64,000 nt of DNA from Harmothoe impar (GCA_947462335.1 OX381706.1:17770784-17834783); one strand, 5' to 3'. Counted from the first letter of the stretch, positions 48,651-60,883 are shown. Translations and numbers: made by a program. Notes: generated by a model not told the origin, from the sequence alone.

Positions 48651-48884
48651 GTTATTGCGTGATAATAAAAGATGCATTTCCGGCTATGGGGGATACAAAC
48701 CATTTCTCTTTTACATCAATGGAGTAGCTTAATTAACTTTAGGTAGAGAGGGTCTGGAAATTGTTCTAATGATAATAAATCAGAAGCATCCGCATGTGAT
48801 ATATTGACAGGAGAATAGAAGTATGGACCCAGGTCGAACCAGTGAAAAAAATGACTCTTGTGAACCACTGTCTATGTTACAAAA

Positions 48885-49165
48885 GTCTCTCCTAAAAAGA
48901 TTAACCATTATATTCAAGCATCTGAGGTATGCTGTCTTTATTGTAATGCCCGACCAATGTGTGTGCAATAGGAACACCCCCTGGGACCTACCAACCTGTG
49001 CCTTTATTGGCCCATAATAGACCTCTAAGGTGGGGCCAGAAGTCTTTGGAGGTCAGGCCCACCTGGTCGGTAGATCGGGTTAGGGAGCAGCTCAGGGCTG
49101 CTAATAGTATCAGGGAGCAACTCCCATGCGGTTCCAAGGGGTGGGCATTGAGTGAGACTGCCTGA
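48885..49165 (+). repeat. Dispersed copy of module X (B type)
   Basis: Has agattaaccattatattcaa, then cccataatagacctctaagg and gatcgggttagggagcagct, then caactcccatgcggttcc. It keeps the ccccctgggacc segment deleted from X-B in units 1 and 5. Confidence 0.82.
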
Positions 49166-49384
49166 GGGTAGAGATGGAGAAGGGAAAGATGTAATATTGG
49201 ACTCAGGGCTAGAGGTCACTCCATGCATGCATAGCATTAGGCAGACAAGGCAACACAAATTTCAAATAAAATAAACATGAATATTATGGTATTCCTATTA
49301 TCTGTACTTGTGGGTATACCATACTAAATAGAATTCCATTGTCTAAGTTAACAACTATAGAATTTGTATCATATAGGATATATT

Positions 49385-49409
49385 ATATATATATATATAT
49401 ATATATAGG
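49385..49409. repeat. AT microsatellite
   Basis: About twelve uninterrupted AT dinucleotides. Confidence 0.9.
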
Positions 49410-49599
49410 ATATTCATTCCTTGATTTTATTTGAATTTTAACAGGAGCTACACTTACCCTATGACCCTCCCTAAAAAAGTATTTCTACTAGGTATGGCTT
49501 AAAGTGTCTCCGATATTTCAGCACTAAATGTTTCCAAATAGGATACTAGACTGATTATTTGGGTCTAGAATAACATGCCTGGTAACATGTGGAATCATC

Positions 49600-49766
49600 G
49601 TGAATTCTCAGATCGCCAGTGTGGCTTAAAGGATTGGTCCAAAGTACGGGTACAGCTTATACGTGAGGTTTTGTTACATAATCAGATCGCCAGTGCGGCT
49701 TATAGGATCAACCCAAAGTCAGGATGCGGCTTATATGCAAGTTCGGCTTCTCTGCGAGAATTTTGG
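49600..49766. mobile_element. TA MITE family 1, degraded copy
   Basis: Contains gtgaattctcagatcgcca, internal gcggcttataggatc words and the end ctgcgagaatttt. Its outer termini are eroded compared with the copy at 10958. Confidence 0.7.
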
Positions 49767-50019
49767 CTGTAGACACAGCATACAGGTCGACTGACATTAC
49801 CCATATCTTTATCATCATACAGATAAACACCATATCATACATGTATTTTATTGACCTCCTGCTGTCATGATAATGCCCACACCACATTTCAGACATTTCA
49901 AACTTGATCATTAACACAGATTAACTTTCAAACTACTTTTCAAGAATGGTCTTTTTTATACTGCAGCCCAATAGAAGTATGTTCAACGTTAAATATTCCC
50001 TTCAAAGTAGAGAAAATGG

Positions 50020-50350
50020 TGTTGCTTTCAATAACAATGTTTACAGATGGGACCATGACTTTTTGAAACTGTTAGTGACCTTTGCTCCAAGACATTTTGG
50101 TGGATCCATGCTATGAAAGGGACCTTTCCCTGAAAGCCCACCTTCTGTATATCTGATTTCCCAAGTGGCAACCTGTGGTGCCCCTTGTAACCTACAGTCA
50201 ATAGGGGCACTACTGGGCCCACTGGGACAGGGAAGTGAAAGGCAAAAAGCCTATGAGTCAGATGTGAGAGGTATGTATGGGGGTGGCAATGCTACAATAA
50301 TAGTCCCAAGGCACTGACAGCTCAGTCATGCTACTGCCTGGTGGTGGGCC
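50020..50350 (+). repeat. Partial dispersed copy of module Y
   Basis: aaagggacctttccctgaaa, tatctgatttcccaagtggc, aacctgtggtgcccc and ctgcctggtggtggg follow the order of the 3-prime half of Y. The conserved core upstream of the TATA-like place is missing. Confidence 0.68.
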
Positions 50351-50440
50351 TTCCCTGCTGTTACCTAGCTGATCAATGTACCTACAATACTCACATTGCC
50401 TTGAAAGGTGATTCATAGAAAAAGATGGGTATACAGATCA

Positions 50441-50662
50441 CCGTAAAACCTCGCTTATAAGCCGCAGCTAGTATGCGAATCAGATCGCTGGTGCAGCTTA
50501 TAGGATCGGCACAGAGTCCAGGTGCGGCTTATACGCGAGTTTTTGCTCCTATAGTACAGTACTAAAGTCACCATAACCAGATCAATGGTGCGGCTCATAG
50601 GATAGGCCAGAAGTTGGGGGGCGGATTATACGCGAGTTAGGCTTATACGCGAGGTTTTACGG
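50441..50662. mobile_element. TA MITE family 1, complete copy (222 bp)
   Basis: Ends ccgtaaaacctcgcttataa and cttatacgcgaggttttacgg form an inverted pair. Internal gcggcttatacgcgag words match the copy at 10958, with the same total length. Confidence 0.87.
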
Positions 50663-50697
50663 TAGGCATATAAATATGTGACTTGTACTTGGAAAAG

Positions 50698-50725
50698 GGA
50701 CCTTAGTGCACCCTGCACTAAGGGC
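50698..50725. other. Short perfect hairpin
   Basis: cttagtgca and tgcactaag are separated by three bases and followed by gggcctttttc. No role can be assigned. Confidence 0.5.
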
Positions 50726-51225
50726 CTTTTTCGCAGATCATGTCACATATATATATTCCACATTGTGCAATATCATGGTAGCTTGTCTACTTGTGGTGAA
50801 AACTGGTATCAGGGGATATGGACCCCTGGACTGTAATTTGGCCTTTATCTGTTATGTGGTTATCAATAATAAACAATTATGAACAGAATCAATACTAGGA
50901 TGTACTAGGATGACAACGGGGCATCAAGTCCGAGAGGTATAAACTTGTGGTGTGTGGGATATAGTGGAAGTCTATAGGTTCAACACTATCACCTAAGCCA
51001 TAGTATTACAATTCAGTAATGGTCAAAATGGCATCATCAGTTTTAGTGTGTTTTTTGTTTTCTAAAATTGCATTATCCTTACTTATATAATCTTCAAGAC
51101 TCTCTGGAAAGTGTAATGGTAATGATACGCAATACATTGCCCATGAAGATTTAAATGGTGGCTAGAAGAATGTGCATGTGGAATAACACATTCTTATACT
51201 ATGTGCAAGCTGTTCATACCGTATA

Positions 51226-51420
51226 GTGGCTTGAATAACCGATTTTGCGTTTAGGGATTTCGATGGTACTATTTACCCCGCACTTATACAGGACCTGCGC
51301 TTATTCAATATACACAATTTGCCTAAATTGTATTTCAACACCGTCATTTACCCTGTGCTTATTTGAGACCCCTGCGATCATTTTGTAAACTGTGTAGCTG
51401 TTATTTGACAGGGACAGATA
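51226..51420. repeat. Possible degraded interspersed repeat
   Basis: Several ccccgcacttatacagg and ccctgtgcttatttgag type words occur at intervals, resembling an old MITE. No clear ends were found. Confidence 0.3.
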
Positions 51421-51424
51421 TTAC

Positions 51425-51840
51425 TGTTGTAACTATGACCCGGTGTACCTTCATATGAATGCAAGTGGTGGACTTGGTCAGCAACCCTGAGTTAAGACTT
51501 GTAGACAAGCTACAGATGGGACTGTACATGCCTACAATGTAATTACCTTCCTGTCAGACTTAACCTTGCTCAATAACACCTGGCCAGCAGTTGTCAGCCA
51601 CCAAGAAGACTACTTTGGGGATTGGGAGGCCATGTTGTGCGTGCGAGACTAGTTTCTGACCTGACCAGTCTCCAACTGTCACTTTGAGAGCATGGGCCTC
51701 CCCAGAGTGGCAGCCTCCCCTCTCCTTCTGACCCTGGCTACCTTGTAATTACAGCCAACACGCAGGTTTAGGGTGGAAGCATTGGTCATAGGTTAACCAT
51801 GACTAGGGTGCTGTGTAGTACTTGTCAGGTATCAGGTGAA
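51425..51840 (-). repeat. Dispersed inverted copy of module Z (part of an inverted A half)
   Basis: The reverse complement runs from the acaggtactacacagcaccc region through attacaaggtagcc and ccaactgtcactttgag type words to cattcatatgaaggtacacc and gggtcatagttacaac. Together with Y (53113-53812) and X (54505-54815) it gives X-Y-Z in the same order as half A of the array, as one inverted block. Confidence 0.85.
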
Positions 51841-53112
51841 AATGAAAAACTTGGGTTGTGAAAAGGAAATACTTATCCAAATTGTCGCATGACTTAAACA
51901 TTGACATGCAATTGTAGAACATAATTATCCTATACCACAAGCTTCTCTAGGCATGATACTGTGGTCGTACTTTATTTTGCTCGTATATTTTCACTATATT
52001 CACAGAGATGAAAAATCTGCGAAATTGCTATGTGCTTAAGTATGGAATAAATACCCATGAATTTGCAGTGAATTGTCTTCGGCGAAAATGTATACCCGTG
52101 AATATATGTATTTTCACAGTAATGTTGATGACATGATACTAAGGTCAGTTGGGGTAATGGAGGGAAACTTTCCTCAATGAATCTCACCATGCCATGTCTT
52201 TCTATCCAGAACATTAGAGACACTTGGACATTACATTAGCCCCACTGAGTTTACATGGATAGAGTGTGCATGCGTTGGTTAATTATTCCAACTTCCCATT
52301 TTAATTTTCCTAATATACAGAAATGGTCGAGCTGTTTCCCTATTCTCATATAAGGATCATGTCAGATAGGAAGCAGGGTAACAGTAATATTGCAACAGGT
52401 ATTTGCTCAATAAGATGTGAATAATTGAAATATAATTTGTATAACATTTTATGGGTTGTTAAATAAAAAATCCCACTTTTTCCGATTGCTACTATGTGAT
52501 CCACATAGAGATGGACTAACTTTAGGGTTTGGTCTTTGTTCTGTGATTTTGATCATAGCCAGAAATAAATATGAAAAAAAAGCTTTCAACTAATTAATTG
52601 CCACTCATAAACTACAAATTCTATCATGTATCACTACAACTTCTATGGTCCCTGGCTGCTAAAGGAAAGGTTGCCATCACGTATTATCAGCTACAACCTT
52701 TTTGAAAATGAGAACAGATCCTTTCGAATTAGCGATTCAAGTGATGGAACTTTTCCTACGACCCCTTCAAACTCACTAAAGAAAGGGTTGTCAGTGCATG
52801 ACCACCTAAAGTGGGAATTTGATCATGCAATATTTGAAATTCAAATGTAGTGTACTGCTACTCCTGGATATAAAGTTGATCATTACCCCTCTAACTGGTG
52901 CTTGTACTAAAAAGGAGTAAACTTTTGTTGCACGAGTATTGGTCTTGCACTTGAATTATCACCAAATAGGTATAGGTGGTATTGTGGCACTACTACCGAA
53001 GACAACAATGCCCCTCACTACACCATTGGAGAACTACATGACAAGCCTTCCCAGATTGATACTGGAACAACCATAGAATGGGGTCCTTAAAGGTGTAGTA
53101 GGGTTAATTCTA
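51841..53112. other. Spacer in the inverted half copy; no gene seen
   Basis: Separates Z and Y of the inverted copy and is about twice as long as the Y-Z spacer in the array. A tandem-like ataaatacccatgaatttg / tatacccgtgaatatatg pair lies at 52045-52110 and looks like an old repeat. Frames of up to 83 codons show no recognisable domain. Confidence 0.5.
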
Positions 53113-53812
53113 CATCCAGTAATACTATCAAATCTCCAACCCATACCGCCTACATCCCTACTCACCGGGGGACATCCACTAGGACACTCCCTGCCACCAG
53201 GATTACATAGCTGTCAATGGCTGAGGACTCTTATTGGGGCTTTCACGCCCTTTACACACCTCTCACATCCATCTCAACCTCTCCTTCCCACCGTAACTGC
53301 ATCAGCATCTCAATAGTGCCCCACAGGTTAGACGAGGTGCTACAGGTTGACACTTCAGAAATAAGATAAGCAGCTGAGGTGCCTTTCAGGACAAGGTGCC
53401 TTTTATAGTGCCGGCTCCTCAGAGGGAACCTGGTTAGAACCACTTGCTATTGCGGGTACACAGCTTGTTTGCAGAGATAATTAGCCTGCAGACTGGCCAT
53501 TGGTGGCTATCATCCAGTGCCGTTTGTCAGTCATGTAGCTCCTCCATCCAACACACAGCTGTAAGGCAGACCATAACGTGGACTGTGGGGCTCTGTGCAT
53601 CAAGGAATGTGCAAAATGAGAATGCGCAGAATCACATTGAAGGGCCAGATTTTGGTGGATAAATACAGCAACAAATACTGCTAGCCTCACTTCTTTGTCC
53701 ACCAGAATAGGCCACATGTGATTCATGTGTGTGGGTCTTGAAATAGAAATATAAGCTAATATTTAGATAAAGGGACCGTTACCATGCACTCTAAAGCGGC
53801 TCTTTTCCAAAA
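53113..53812 (-). repeat. Dispersed inverted copy of module Y (A type)
   Basis: The reverse complement follows Y-A closely: agctgtgtgttggatggagg, acatgactgacaaacggcac, gctaattatctctgcaaaca, the TATA-like motif, then cttatcttatttctgaagtg and gttggagatttgatagtatt. A 72-codon forward frame here resembles reverse frames in array copies, but identity is at the DNA level. Confidence 0.88.
53400..53407 (-). promoter_or_regulatory. TATA-box-like motif in inverted Y copy
   Basis: Reverse strand tataaaag preceded by ccggcac and followed by gcaccttgtcc. The bases upstream (cctctgaggagccgg) have changed from the array form (cccctgagggaccag), yet the octamer is unchanged. Confidence 0.35.
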
Positions 53813-54504
53813 ATTGTACTTTTTATTGGACTGTAGGACAGTGGTACGCCACCTAACCTTCAGGTATTCCTTTTTCAAAAACTGCCTAGAGTTCTGTGTG
53901 TATTTGTTATCACTGAAAATATAATGATTATCTCTTTGATAGAGGGAATATTTGATGAAGGGAAACATTTGTCTTTGGACATACTTTATGATGAGTTACA
54001 GTGAATGGTTAATGTGTACCATTTTCATTTAGATAAGAGCTCACATTCAAAGAGCCCTACTCTGTAGCAGTCATAAGATACCTTGAGACTGATGTGTGTG
54101 GGTAGTACATTGACAGAGAGTTGACCACTGCTTACTTAATAATGGCTATGGATTGGCTTACATACTGATACAGGTATGTAAGTCAACAAAGGCAGTCCCA
54201 AATGCTTGCTTGTTGCTGACTTTTGGTTCATTGGCAGGATGAGCTGATATTAAATTAGTATTCTTCTTTCTTCATTAGCCATATTTGTACGCTTGGGCCT
54301 AAAACACCATGAATATATACAACAAAAATCAGTTGCCCCATTATCGAGGCAGAGTGGGATGGTAGTGGCAGTTCTTTTCATACAAAAGTTGTGTACAAGG
54401 GAACCGCCGACTCACCAGTTGACCTGAATTCATCATAACTATACTACGTATATCAAGAGACCTCAATCTATAGGTTGAATACTATTCCCCTCCTTTGCTA
54501 TATC
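53813..54504. other. Spacer between Y and X of the inverted copy; no gene seen
   Basis: About 690 bp, similar in length to the X-Y spacer of the array (about 700-800 bp) but with little obvious sequence match. No RNA gene or transposon ends recognised. Confidence 0.5.
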
Positions 54505-54815
54505 TAGAGTGTATGGGGGAGTCAGTCAATGCACCCACTCAGACATTGAACTGCTTGGGATCTGCTCCATGATACTATTAACAGTCCTGAGCTGCTCTCT
54601 AACCTGATCCACTGACCAGTTGTGGCCGACCTCCAACTGCCTCAGGCCCACCTTACAGGTCTATAATGGGCTGATGGAGACATGGGCGGGGAGGTCTAAG
54701 GGGGTATTCTTCATCTACCTACTTTGTCTGGCCTTAACAATATGGACAACATCTCTCAGATTATTCTATTGAATTTTATGGTCAATCATCTGGGGAAGTC
54801 TTTAAAATGAAGCGC
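54505..54815 (-). repeat. Dispersed inverted copy of module X (A type)
   Basis: The reverse complement contains cccattatagacctgtaagg, gtcggccacaactggtcagt, ggatcaggttagagagcagc and gcattgactgactccccc, matching X-A almost without gaps. Confidence 0.88.
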
Positions 54816-55837
54816 TGATCAGAAGTTATGAACTTTAGTTGCCTTCATTTTTTTATTCTAAGTTATCACAGTATGTCAAACATTTTTCTTGACTGCTGAG
54901 ATTTATTCCCTTTTCTTTTTTACCAATCAAGGAATTGCCATTACCCGTAGTTATCTGTTTAGTGCAGGGGATAAATATATGCAGATCCTGATAAAAGTAA
55001 TAGCCAGTGGACAGTTGGTCAGGAACAGGGTGACAGCTCAGAAAATCAGCTGATTTTGCACATACAATGATATTTGAGATGCCTTATGTCTAAACTGTCT
55101 AGGATGACCTTTGTCTGGCTGCCTGACTGATACTCTGTCTTTCTATACCCACACCTCCCTCCTTACATTGCACACATGAAATTAATTTAAATGGTTGATA
55201 ATGGGATGAGATGATTTATTTGATTAAGTACCTGAATCCTTTTACTGTACTGTCAACTTCCATATCACTGTCACTCACTTTGACAGAAGACACTATAATC
55301 ATCAGGTGATGCCTTTCTTGAGTTTTCTGATTATTGATAAGATGGAATTTGGAAGTGAATTCCATTTTCTTGACAATTGGGCCTATACATTCTATGAGTG
55401 ATTTGATTGCATTGTGCCTAGACATAATACTTCTCTCCATGATTAAACTTTTTCATTGGAAGCATCCGGCAACCATGGGGGAGATGGTCAAGTTGTGCTA
55501 GCAGTAGGATTAGCCCATAGAAGTGTACTATTTGCATACATAGATGATAGATCTAGCAGCTTTATATATGAATGGATGCACTACTCATGTAGGTAGTTCA
55601 TTAGTTTCATTTTAGAATCCCTGAGACTGTCAAAATGAAGGTGGTCTAATGGAGTAAAATCAACAGTATTTGTAATATGTAAGTAAGAAATGACAGAGTA
55701 CGAAGATGTGTAAGATGAATCAGCATAGAGCATGGCATGAGGATTGTGTCATAACAAGAATGATGAATCCTTACTCTGGTCTCCCTAACTACATTTACCG
55801 GCATGATGGGGTTTTATTAATGGTCTGCAGACAGTAG
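54816..55837. other. Intergenic stretch; nothing recognised
   Basis: A+T-rich. The longest frame is 74 codons on the reverse strand (55216-55440), with no domain and no support from a second copy. Confidence 0.5.
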
Positions 55838-55972
55838 TACCATAAAACCCCACGTATAAGCCTGACTTGCGTGTCGCACCCCGACTTTGGGCCAATCCTA
55901 TAAGCCGCACTAGTGATCTGATTCTGGTGACTTTTATACTGTACTATAGGAGCAAAGACTCGTGTATAGGGT
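55838..55972. mobile_element. TA MITE family 1, partial copy
   Basis: Starts taccataaaaccccacgta and carries cctataagccgcactagtg and gtactataggagcaaa, matching the family left half and centre. The right end is missing. Confidence 0.75.
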
Positions 55973-56039
55973 TCTAACACGATGGCCCAGTGAAGGGGTT
56001 GGGTGGAGGCAGCCATTTGGTAGGACATAAAATCTCGCT

Positions 56040-56160
56040 CCCATTCTCACTCCTGTGGCGAGATTTCTCGCTCTTGTGGCGAGATTTCACAGCTTTCCTG
56101 GCCTCCTGGGGGGAGGGGGGAGGGTGAGAGTGGTGGGGGAAGGGTGGGGTTGGTGGGTAG
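56040..56160. repeat. Low-complexity G-rich patch with a short repeat
   Basis: tgtggcgagatttc occurs twice in tandem, followed by purine- and G-rich sequence (gggggagggggga and similar) up to 56155. No gene. Confidence 0.55.
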
Positions 56161-56568
56161 AGCTCTCACACCTATTGTTTTAGGGGTGCCACACCTAATT
56201 AAGTATGTAGTGCAACACCCACTCATTGTACTACACACAATAGGAATAGACTCACTGACTCTGTCCTACCTGTATTCTTTCACTCTCCAAACAGATGTTT
56301 GGTCATTCTGCTTGGAGAGTGACAAACTTTAATTCTTATTCATTTCAGTCTTATGATGGGAAATTCCAAATTTTGAACCGGTAGAATCATAGAATATCAT
56401 ATAAAGATGCAGTATAGGCATAAACTATACACTAATTAATCAAAGGCACACTGTGAGGAGTGTCCAAAGTAGACTATACAAAGAGGCCAAGTGCCATTTT
56501 GTCTGACCATTTACTTCCACAGTGTGCCGACAGGAGGCACCACCCCTTAACATGTCATGTTAGAGCCT

Positions 56569-56661
56569 AATAAGCTGCACCCTGACTCTGTGCCAATCCT
56601 ATAAGCCACACTAGCGATCTGATTCACGTACAAGCCGCGGCCTATACACAAGGTTTTACGG
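56569..56661. mobile_element. TA MITE family 1, partial copy (right half)
   Basis: Carries gtgccaatcctataagccac, agcgatctgattcacgta and the family end aggttttacgg followed by TA. The left terminus is absent. Confidence 0.75.
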
Positions 56662-57099
56662 TACTCACCAAGTAATTTTCTGAATTTATCCTCAACTGTG
56701 ACTGATTATTTTTTCTTGTGGGAGGAGATGGAGTCTCTGTCACAGTGCTTTAAAAAGTAAGATGCCTTTCAGCAAAATGACTTTTATGCAGTTTTTATGG
56801 ATATTTTATTAATCAACTCATTATAACAAAAGTCCATGTCAAGATGTGCAATTAAGAAGAGAATAGGGCAATCAGAATCAAGCATACATTTAACATTCCC
56901 ATCCTAAATGTCTCCCCTCTTAAGAAAATAATTCCATGAAGTGAATATGAAAAAACTATTTTTTCACCCGTCATATGATTGGGGGTTGAAATATGTGTCC
57001 CCCCTCCCTCGGCGGATGAAGCATAATAATTGTTTATGCCCTCCCAAGAAGGAGTGAAATCCACCCCCGACCGCTAGGTCAAAGGATCAACAGTTTGAA

Positions 57100-57116
57100 C
57101 CCCCCCCCCCCCCCCC
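57100..57116. repeat. Poly(C) run
   Basis: Seventeen C residues close to the 41-bp minisatellite. A run of the same length lies close to the degenerate minisatellite copies at 44655. Confidence 0.9.
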
Positions 57117-57302
57117 TCCCTCAATCCACCACCACCACTCCTTCTCCCTATCTATTGCTTCCTGTCATTGACAATTCAAACTGTCAATAAGAGAATTCTA
57201 TTCTGGTATTTGACAGTTTGAACTAGGAACAAATAGGACATTTTATTAAGTTTTTGACAGTCCCGGAAATTATATTAGTTCTGACATAGCACGTAACAAA
57301 TA

Positions 57303-57866
57303 GACATGGGTGCATGTAGCAGGACATGTGTAAGTAGTATATGGACATGGGTGCATGTAGCAGGACGTGTGTAAGTAGTAAATAGACATGGGTGCATGTA
57401 GCAGGACGTGTGTAAGTAGTAAAAGGACATGGGTGCATGTAGCAGGGTGTGTGTAAGTAGTATATGGACATGGGTGCATGTAGCAGGACGTGTGTAAGTA
57501 GTTTATGGACATGGGTGCATGTAGCAGGGTGTGTGTAAGTAGTATATGGACATGGGTACTATAGCAGGACGTGTGTGTGTAGGTAGTATATGGACATGGG
57601 TGCATGTAGCAGGACGTGTGTAAGTAGTATATAGACATGGGTGCATGTAGCAGGGTGTGTGTAAGTAGTATATGGACATGGATGCATGTAGCAGGACATG
57701 TGTAAGTAGTATATGGACATGGATGCATGTAGCAGGGTGTGTGTAAGTAGTATATGGACATGGGTGCATGTAGCAGGACGTGTGTAAGTAGTATATGGAC
57801 ATGGGTGCATGTAGCAGGACGTGTGTAAGTAGTATATAGACATGGGTGCATGTATCAGGATGTGCC
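57303..57866 (+). repeat. 41-bp minisatellite, about 14 units
   Basis: Unit of the form gacatgggtgcatgtagcag followed by gacgtgtgtaagtagtatatg. One unit near 57549 is irregular, with extra gtgt. Variants (gacgtg, gacatg, gggtgtg) alternate partly along the array. The reverse strand lacks stops in all three frames over the unit, which yields frames of up to 193 codons that are by-products of the period not being divisible by three. Confidence 0.95.
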
Positions 57867-57927
57867 ACATCACAAGTCAGCACACCCCTCTCATACCCAC
57901 GTGGGGGCTAACTGAAAAAAGGTGCCG

Positions 57928-58208
57928 TGTCAAAAAGCATATCTTGCATAGTTTTATTGCGCTATCCCTCTAGATGGCGACATGGCTCTATCCCTCTAGA
58001 ATCGGTGGTAGCTAGCATATTATCAGGGGCTCTGCCCCCAAACCCGCTTTTCTTTCTTTCCTTCTTTTTCTTTGATAAACTGTTATACTAGTAAATAACC
58101 AAACCCGTTTATGTTTAAGACAATAAATATTACAGTAGTTTATTGGGGAATTGTGCCGCCAACTAGGGGGATAGAGCAGTAAAACTACGGAAGATATGCT
58201 CTAAGACA
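57928..58208. mobile_element. ~280-bp MITE-like element with ~45-bp inverted ends
   Basis: Left agcatatcttgcatagtttt then gcgctatccctctag. The complement of the right end reads agcatatcttccgtagtttt then gctctatccccctag. The interior has a second ctatccctctaga. Exact ends and target duplication are unclear. Confidence 0.72.
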
Positions 58209-58936
58209 AAGGGAGATTTTTAAGACTAAGCTAGACTATGCTCTTTGCTTTTTGCACCTCATTTGGCTAGGGGAGAGAAGGACACATTGAGCCACTTATG
58301 CAGATTTCATCAAGGTCATCTGAACTTTGATTTTGTATCTAGTAGTTATCTTATATCATTGCTGTATATGACGACCTATGGCAAAGCAAGTCTGCTCATT
58401 TGTTGTATTTCTCTTGAATTTTTGAAAATAAAATCCTTTGGTGGTTCAATGTGCCCCATGCCCTGGGTAGGCTGACCTACCTATTGAGGCATCTTGAATG
58501 GTTTAAACAGTCAGCATTATGGATTTATTATTGAAAGTTAAGGCGGTATTACTTGCTATTGTTCCTTTTGCATAGGATCGACTATGATTTTACTGCACAC
58601 AAGTCAGTGAATTTTAGCCTCTACTACGTTCTAGTGTAGTCAGTGGGTTAGAGCCTTACAAATATTCCTTTAGGTTAATATAAACCATCTTCAGAGGATT
58701 CATACTATTTGCATGGTCCATATAAATCTTTAATTATATTCTTCTTTGATGTAACAGAGTTCTGCTTCTGAAAAATAATGCATCTGAGAAAAAAGATACT
58801 GTGAATATGCTATGAAATAATTTATCATCACAACTAGCAAAACATACTTGTGTAACCAAAGTGGATCTTGTTTTTGTGTTTCTTTCTGTGTGGCTTAATT
58901 CTAAGGAACTATTGGTTGTTAAACCCATAAGCCTAC
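58209..58936. other. Intergenic stretch; nothing recognised
   Basis: A+T-rich sequence with no repeats of other parts of the window noticed. A 76-codon forward frame at 58245-58475 has no domain. Confidence 0.5.
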
Positions 58937-59220
58937 TTGTTGGCCTCAGGGGAAGGCCTCAGGGGAAGCTGGTTAAAACAACTTGTGAAGCCCGGTACAC
59001 AGCTTGTTTGTACAGATACTAGCGGCAGACCATTCAGTGGTGGCTATTATCCACTTCCTAGTGTTGTCTCCTGTGCACACAATACCCTGGCCCCTTTGTG
59101 TCAGGCAGCTTCCCACCCGACATATAGCTGTTAGGCAAACCATAACATGGATGTCTGGTATTGTATGCACAGGGCGTATGGAATCTGGTTGAAAGGTTAG
59201 ATATTGGTCTCTGACCGGGA
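58937..59220 (-). repeat. Partial dispersed copy of module Y (B type)
   Basis: The reverse complement carries gtttgcctaacagctatatg, gtgtgcacaggagacaacac, tacaaacaagctgtgtacc and ggcttcccctgagg-type words in the Y-B order. The copy stops just before the TATA-like position, where aggggaaggcctc is duplicated. Confidence 0.8.
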
Positions 59221-59264
59221 AAATAATTATACCTGTTTTCTATCAAGATGCTAGTCCTTGGACC

Positions 59265-59450
59265 ATATGGCCGAGTGGTTTGTCGTTTGACCTATTTTGT
59301 AACATGCTCTAATATACACTGATTTCATCAGTGATTCCACCAGTAGACCATCCTGCCATCAAGGCAAACCACACACCGAACCCCCAGGCGTCATAGGTTT
59401 AACATGGGAGCATCCAAATTTTGCCCTTTTCTTATATAAAAAAAAAAGAT
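59265..59450 (+). repeat. Possible tRNA-headed SINE relic
   Basis: atggccgagtggtttg resembles a Ser/Leu-type A box at 59269, ataggtttaacatggg a weak B box near 59391, and an A run follows at 59438-59447. The spacing between boxes (about 125 bp) is too long for a simple tRNA, so this is tentative. Confidence 0.25.
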
Positions 59451-59637
59451 CCCCTAACTTGGAAATCACAGCCTCAATCTGTTTGTAGACAGAAATAGTT
59501 GATGCACACCTTCATATTATATTGAGTAGGCCTACATATCTTCCGTCAGAAATATTTAGGCTTTGATAAATATGAGTTCCCTTACAACTAGTCAAGCTGG
59601 AATCACAACAAGGGGAGAGGGGACAGGAGGGTGTAGT

Positions 59638-60155
59638 AGGGGCCCGGTCCCTGCACTCGAATACCTAAACAACACCATCCGTGTTATGGGATTTGAAATT
59701 ACCCCCCTTACCACCGACTTTGGTTGTAAAATACCCCCCCTTTTAGGATAAAAACGCTGACTTTTTGGCCTCTAAAAATACCCCTTTTTTTCAATATGCA
59801 GACTTCTTCAGCCTATAAATACCCCCTATTTTTTCTCCAAATACCAACCCTAGGGGACACCCCCATTTTCTAATAAGCTAATGAAAAGTATGCCGAAATT
59901 GACATGTAAATATTTGTTCAGGGGCCTTACACGGACATAAAGGGGTCAGAAATTTGCCCTTTATTGCTTTATTCATAGAGATGATAGTATATTAACCCCC
60001 CTATTCTACTATTCACTGATATTTGGCTCAAAAAGACCCCCTATTTCTGAAATTCACAGACATGCAGAGTGAGTTAAAAGGCACCCCTTTCTCAGCGTTT
60101 TCGTAACATGGATGGTGTACATTTCTGTCCCAAGTGCAGGGACCGGGAGTAGGGG
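59638..60155. mobile_element. ~520-bp foldback element rich in C runs
   Basis: The left end has cccggtccctgcactcg and aacaccatccgtgttatg. The complement of the right end has cccggtccctgcacttg and acaccatccatgttacg. Between them are several taccccc(t)-type blocks. There is no gene and the target duplication was not resolved. Confidence 0.65.
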
Positions 60156-60160
60156 TGCTA

Positions 60161-60883
60161 GGGGTGATGGTGGTCACTGTACCTAAAACAAAGATTGGCC
60201 CATTTGGGGGCATTTGGCTAATTAAAGACGACTTACCCAACCATGTGATAGGGTGTTAGTTGTTATTACAGCCATGTGAACCTTATCTCTGGCTGTGAAG
60301 ATGGGGTGGTTTCTATGATATTTATTATCCATCCTCCAATATCCACCCCTGTCACTCCATGGTCCCAACCCAGTCTGACCACCACCTTTCACTGACCATC
60401 AGAGAAATATATACGGTTGTTGAAAAGAGTGTATACATAAAGATTTAGCATCACATGGTCCAGCAGGGGTGATGCTATTTGGCATCATTTTGAAAATTAT
60501 AAGAATGTACATACTCCTGAGAGAAATAAATAATTTGAATGTCATATTTGGTCACAGGATATAGATAAGAATTTAATGCATTTAATTGTAAGTGTATCCA
60601 TACTTTACCCTCTCCATGGTGAATTGGGCCTACTCTATCATAACAAATATACCCCCTTGTTATAGTCATAGCAGTCTGGGATGCCAGTAGGCTAGTTCAA
60701 TGCGTGGGTGGGATTCTGGGCCAGTTTTGATTGAATTTGTTAAGTTTCATCAACCAGGTTAATTTACCTGTGTGGTGGGTGGTTTCCGGTCGAGACCAGG
60801 TGGTAATAACGCCATGTATATCAGTACTCCAACCTGCGTCATAGTCCATGGGGTTGGTGTTGACCGAGATAGTATATTGACCA
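60161..60883. other. Intergenic stretch; nothing recognised
   Basis: No inverted ends, module copies or protein-like frames noticed. Confidence 0.45.

Noticed and set aside
57270..57883. Long reverse open frames (193, 126 and 104 codons) of repeated Tyr/Thr/His/Cys motifs
   Set aside because: They are the three phases of a 41-bp minisatellite whose reverse strand has no stops. There is no start context, no flanking coding sequence and no domain.
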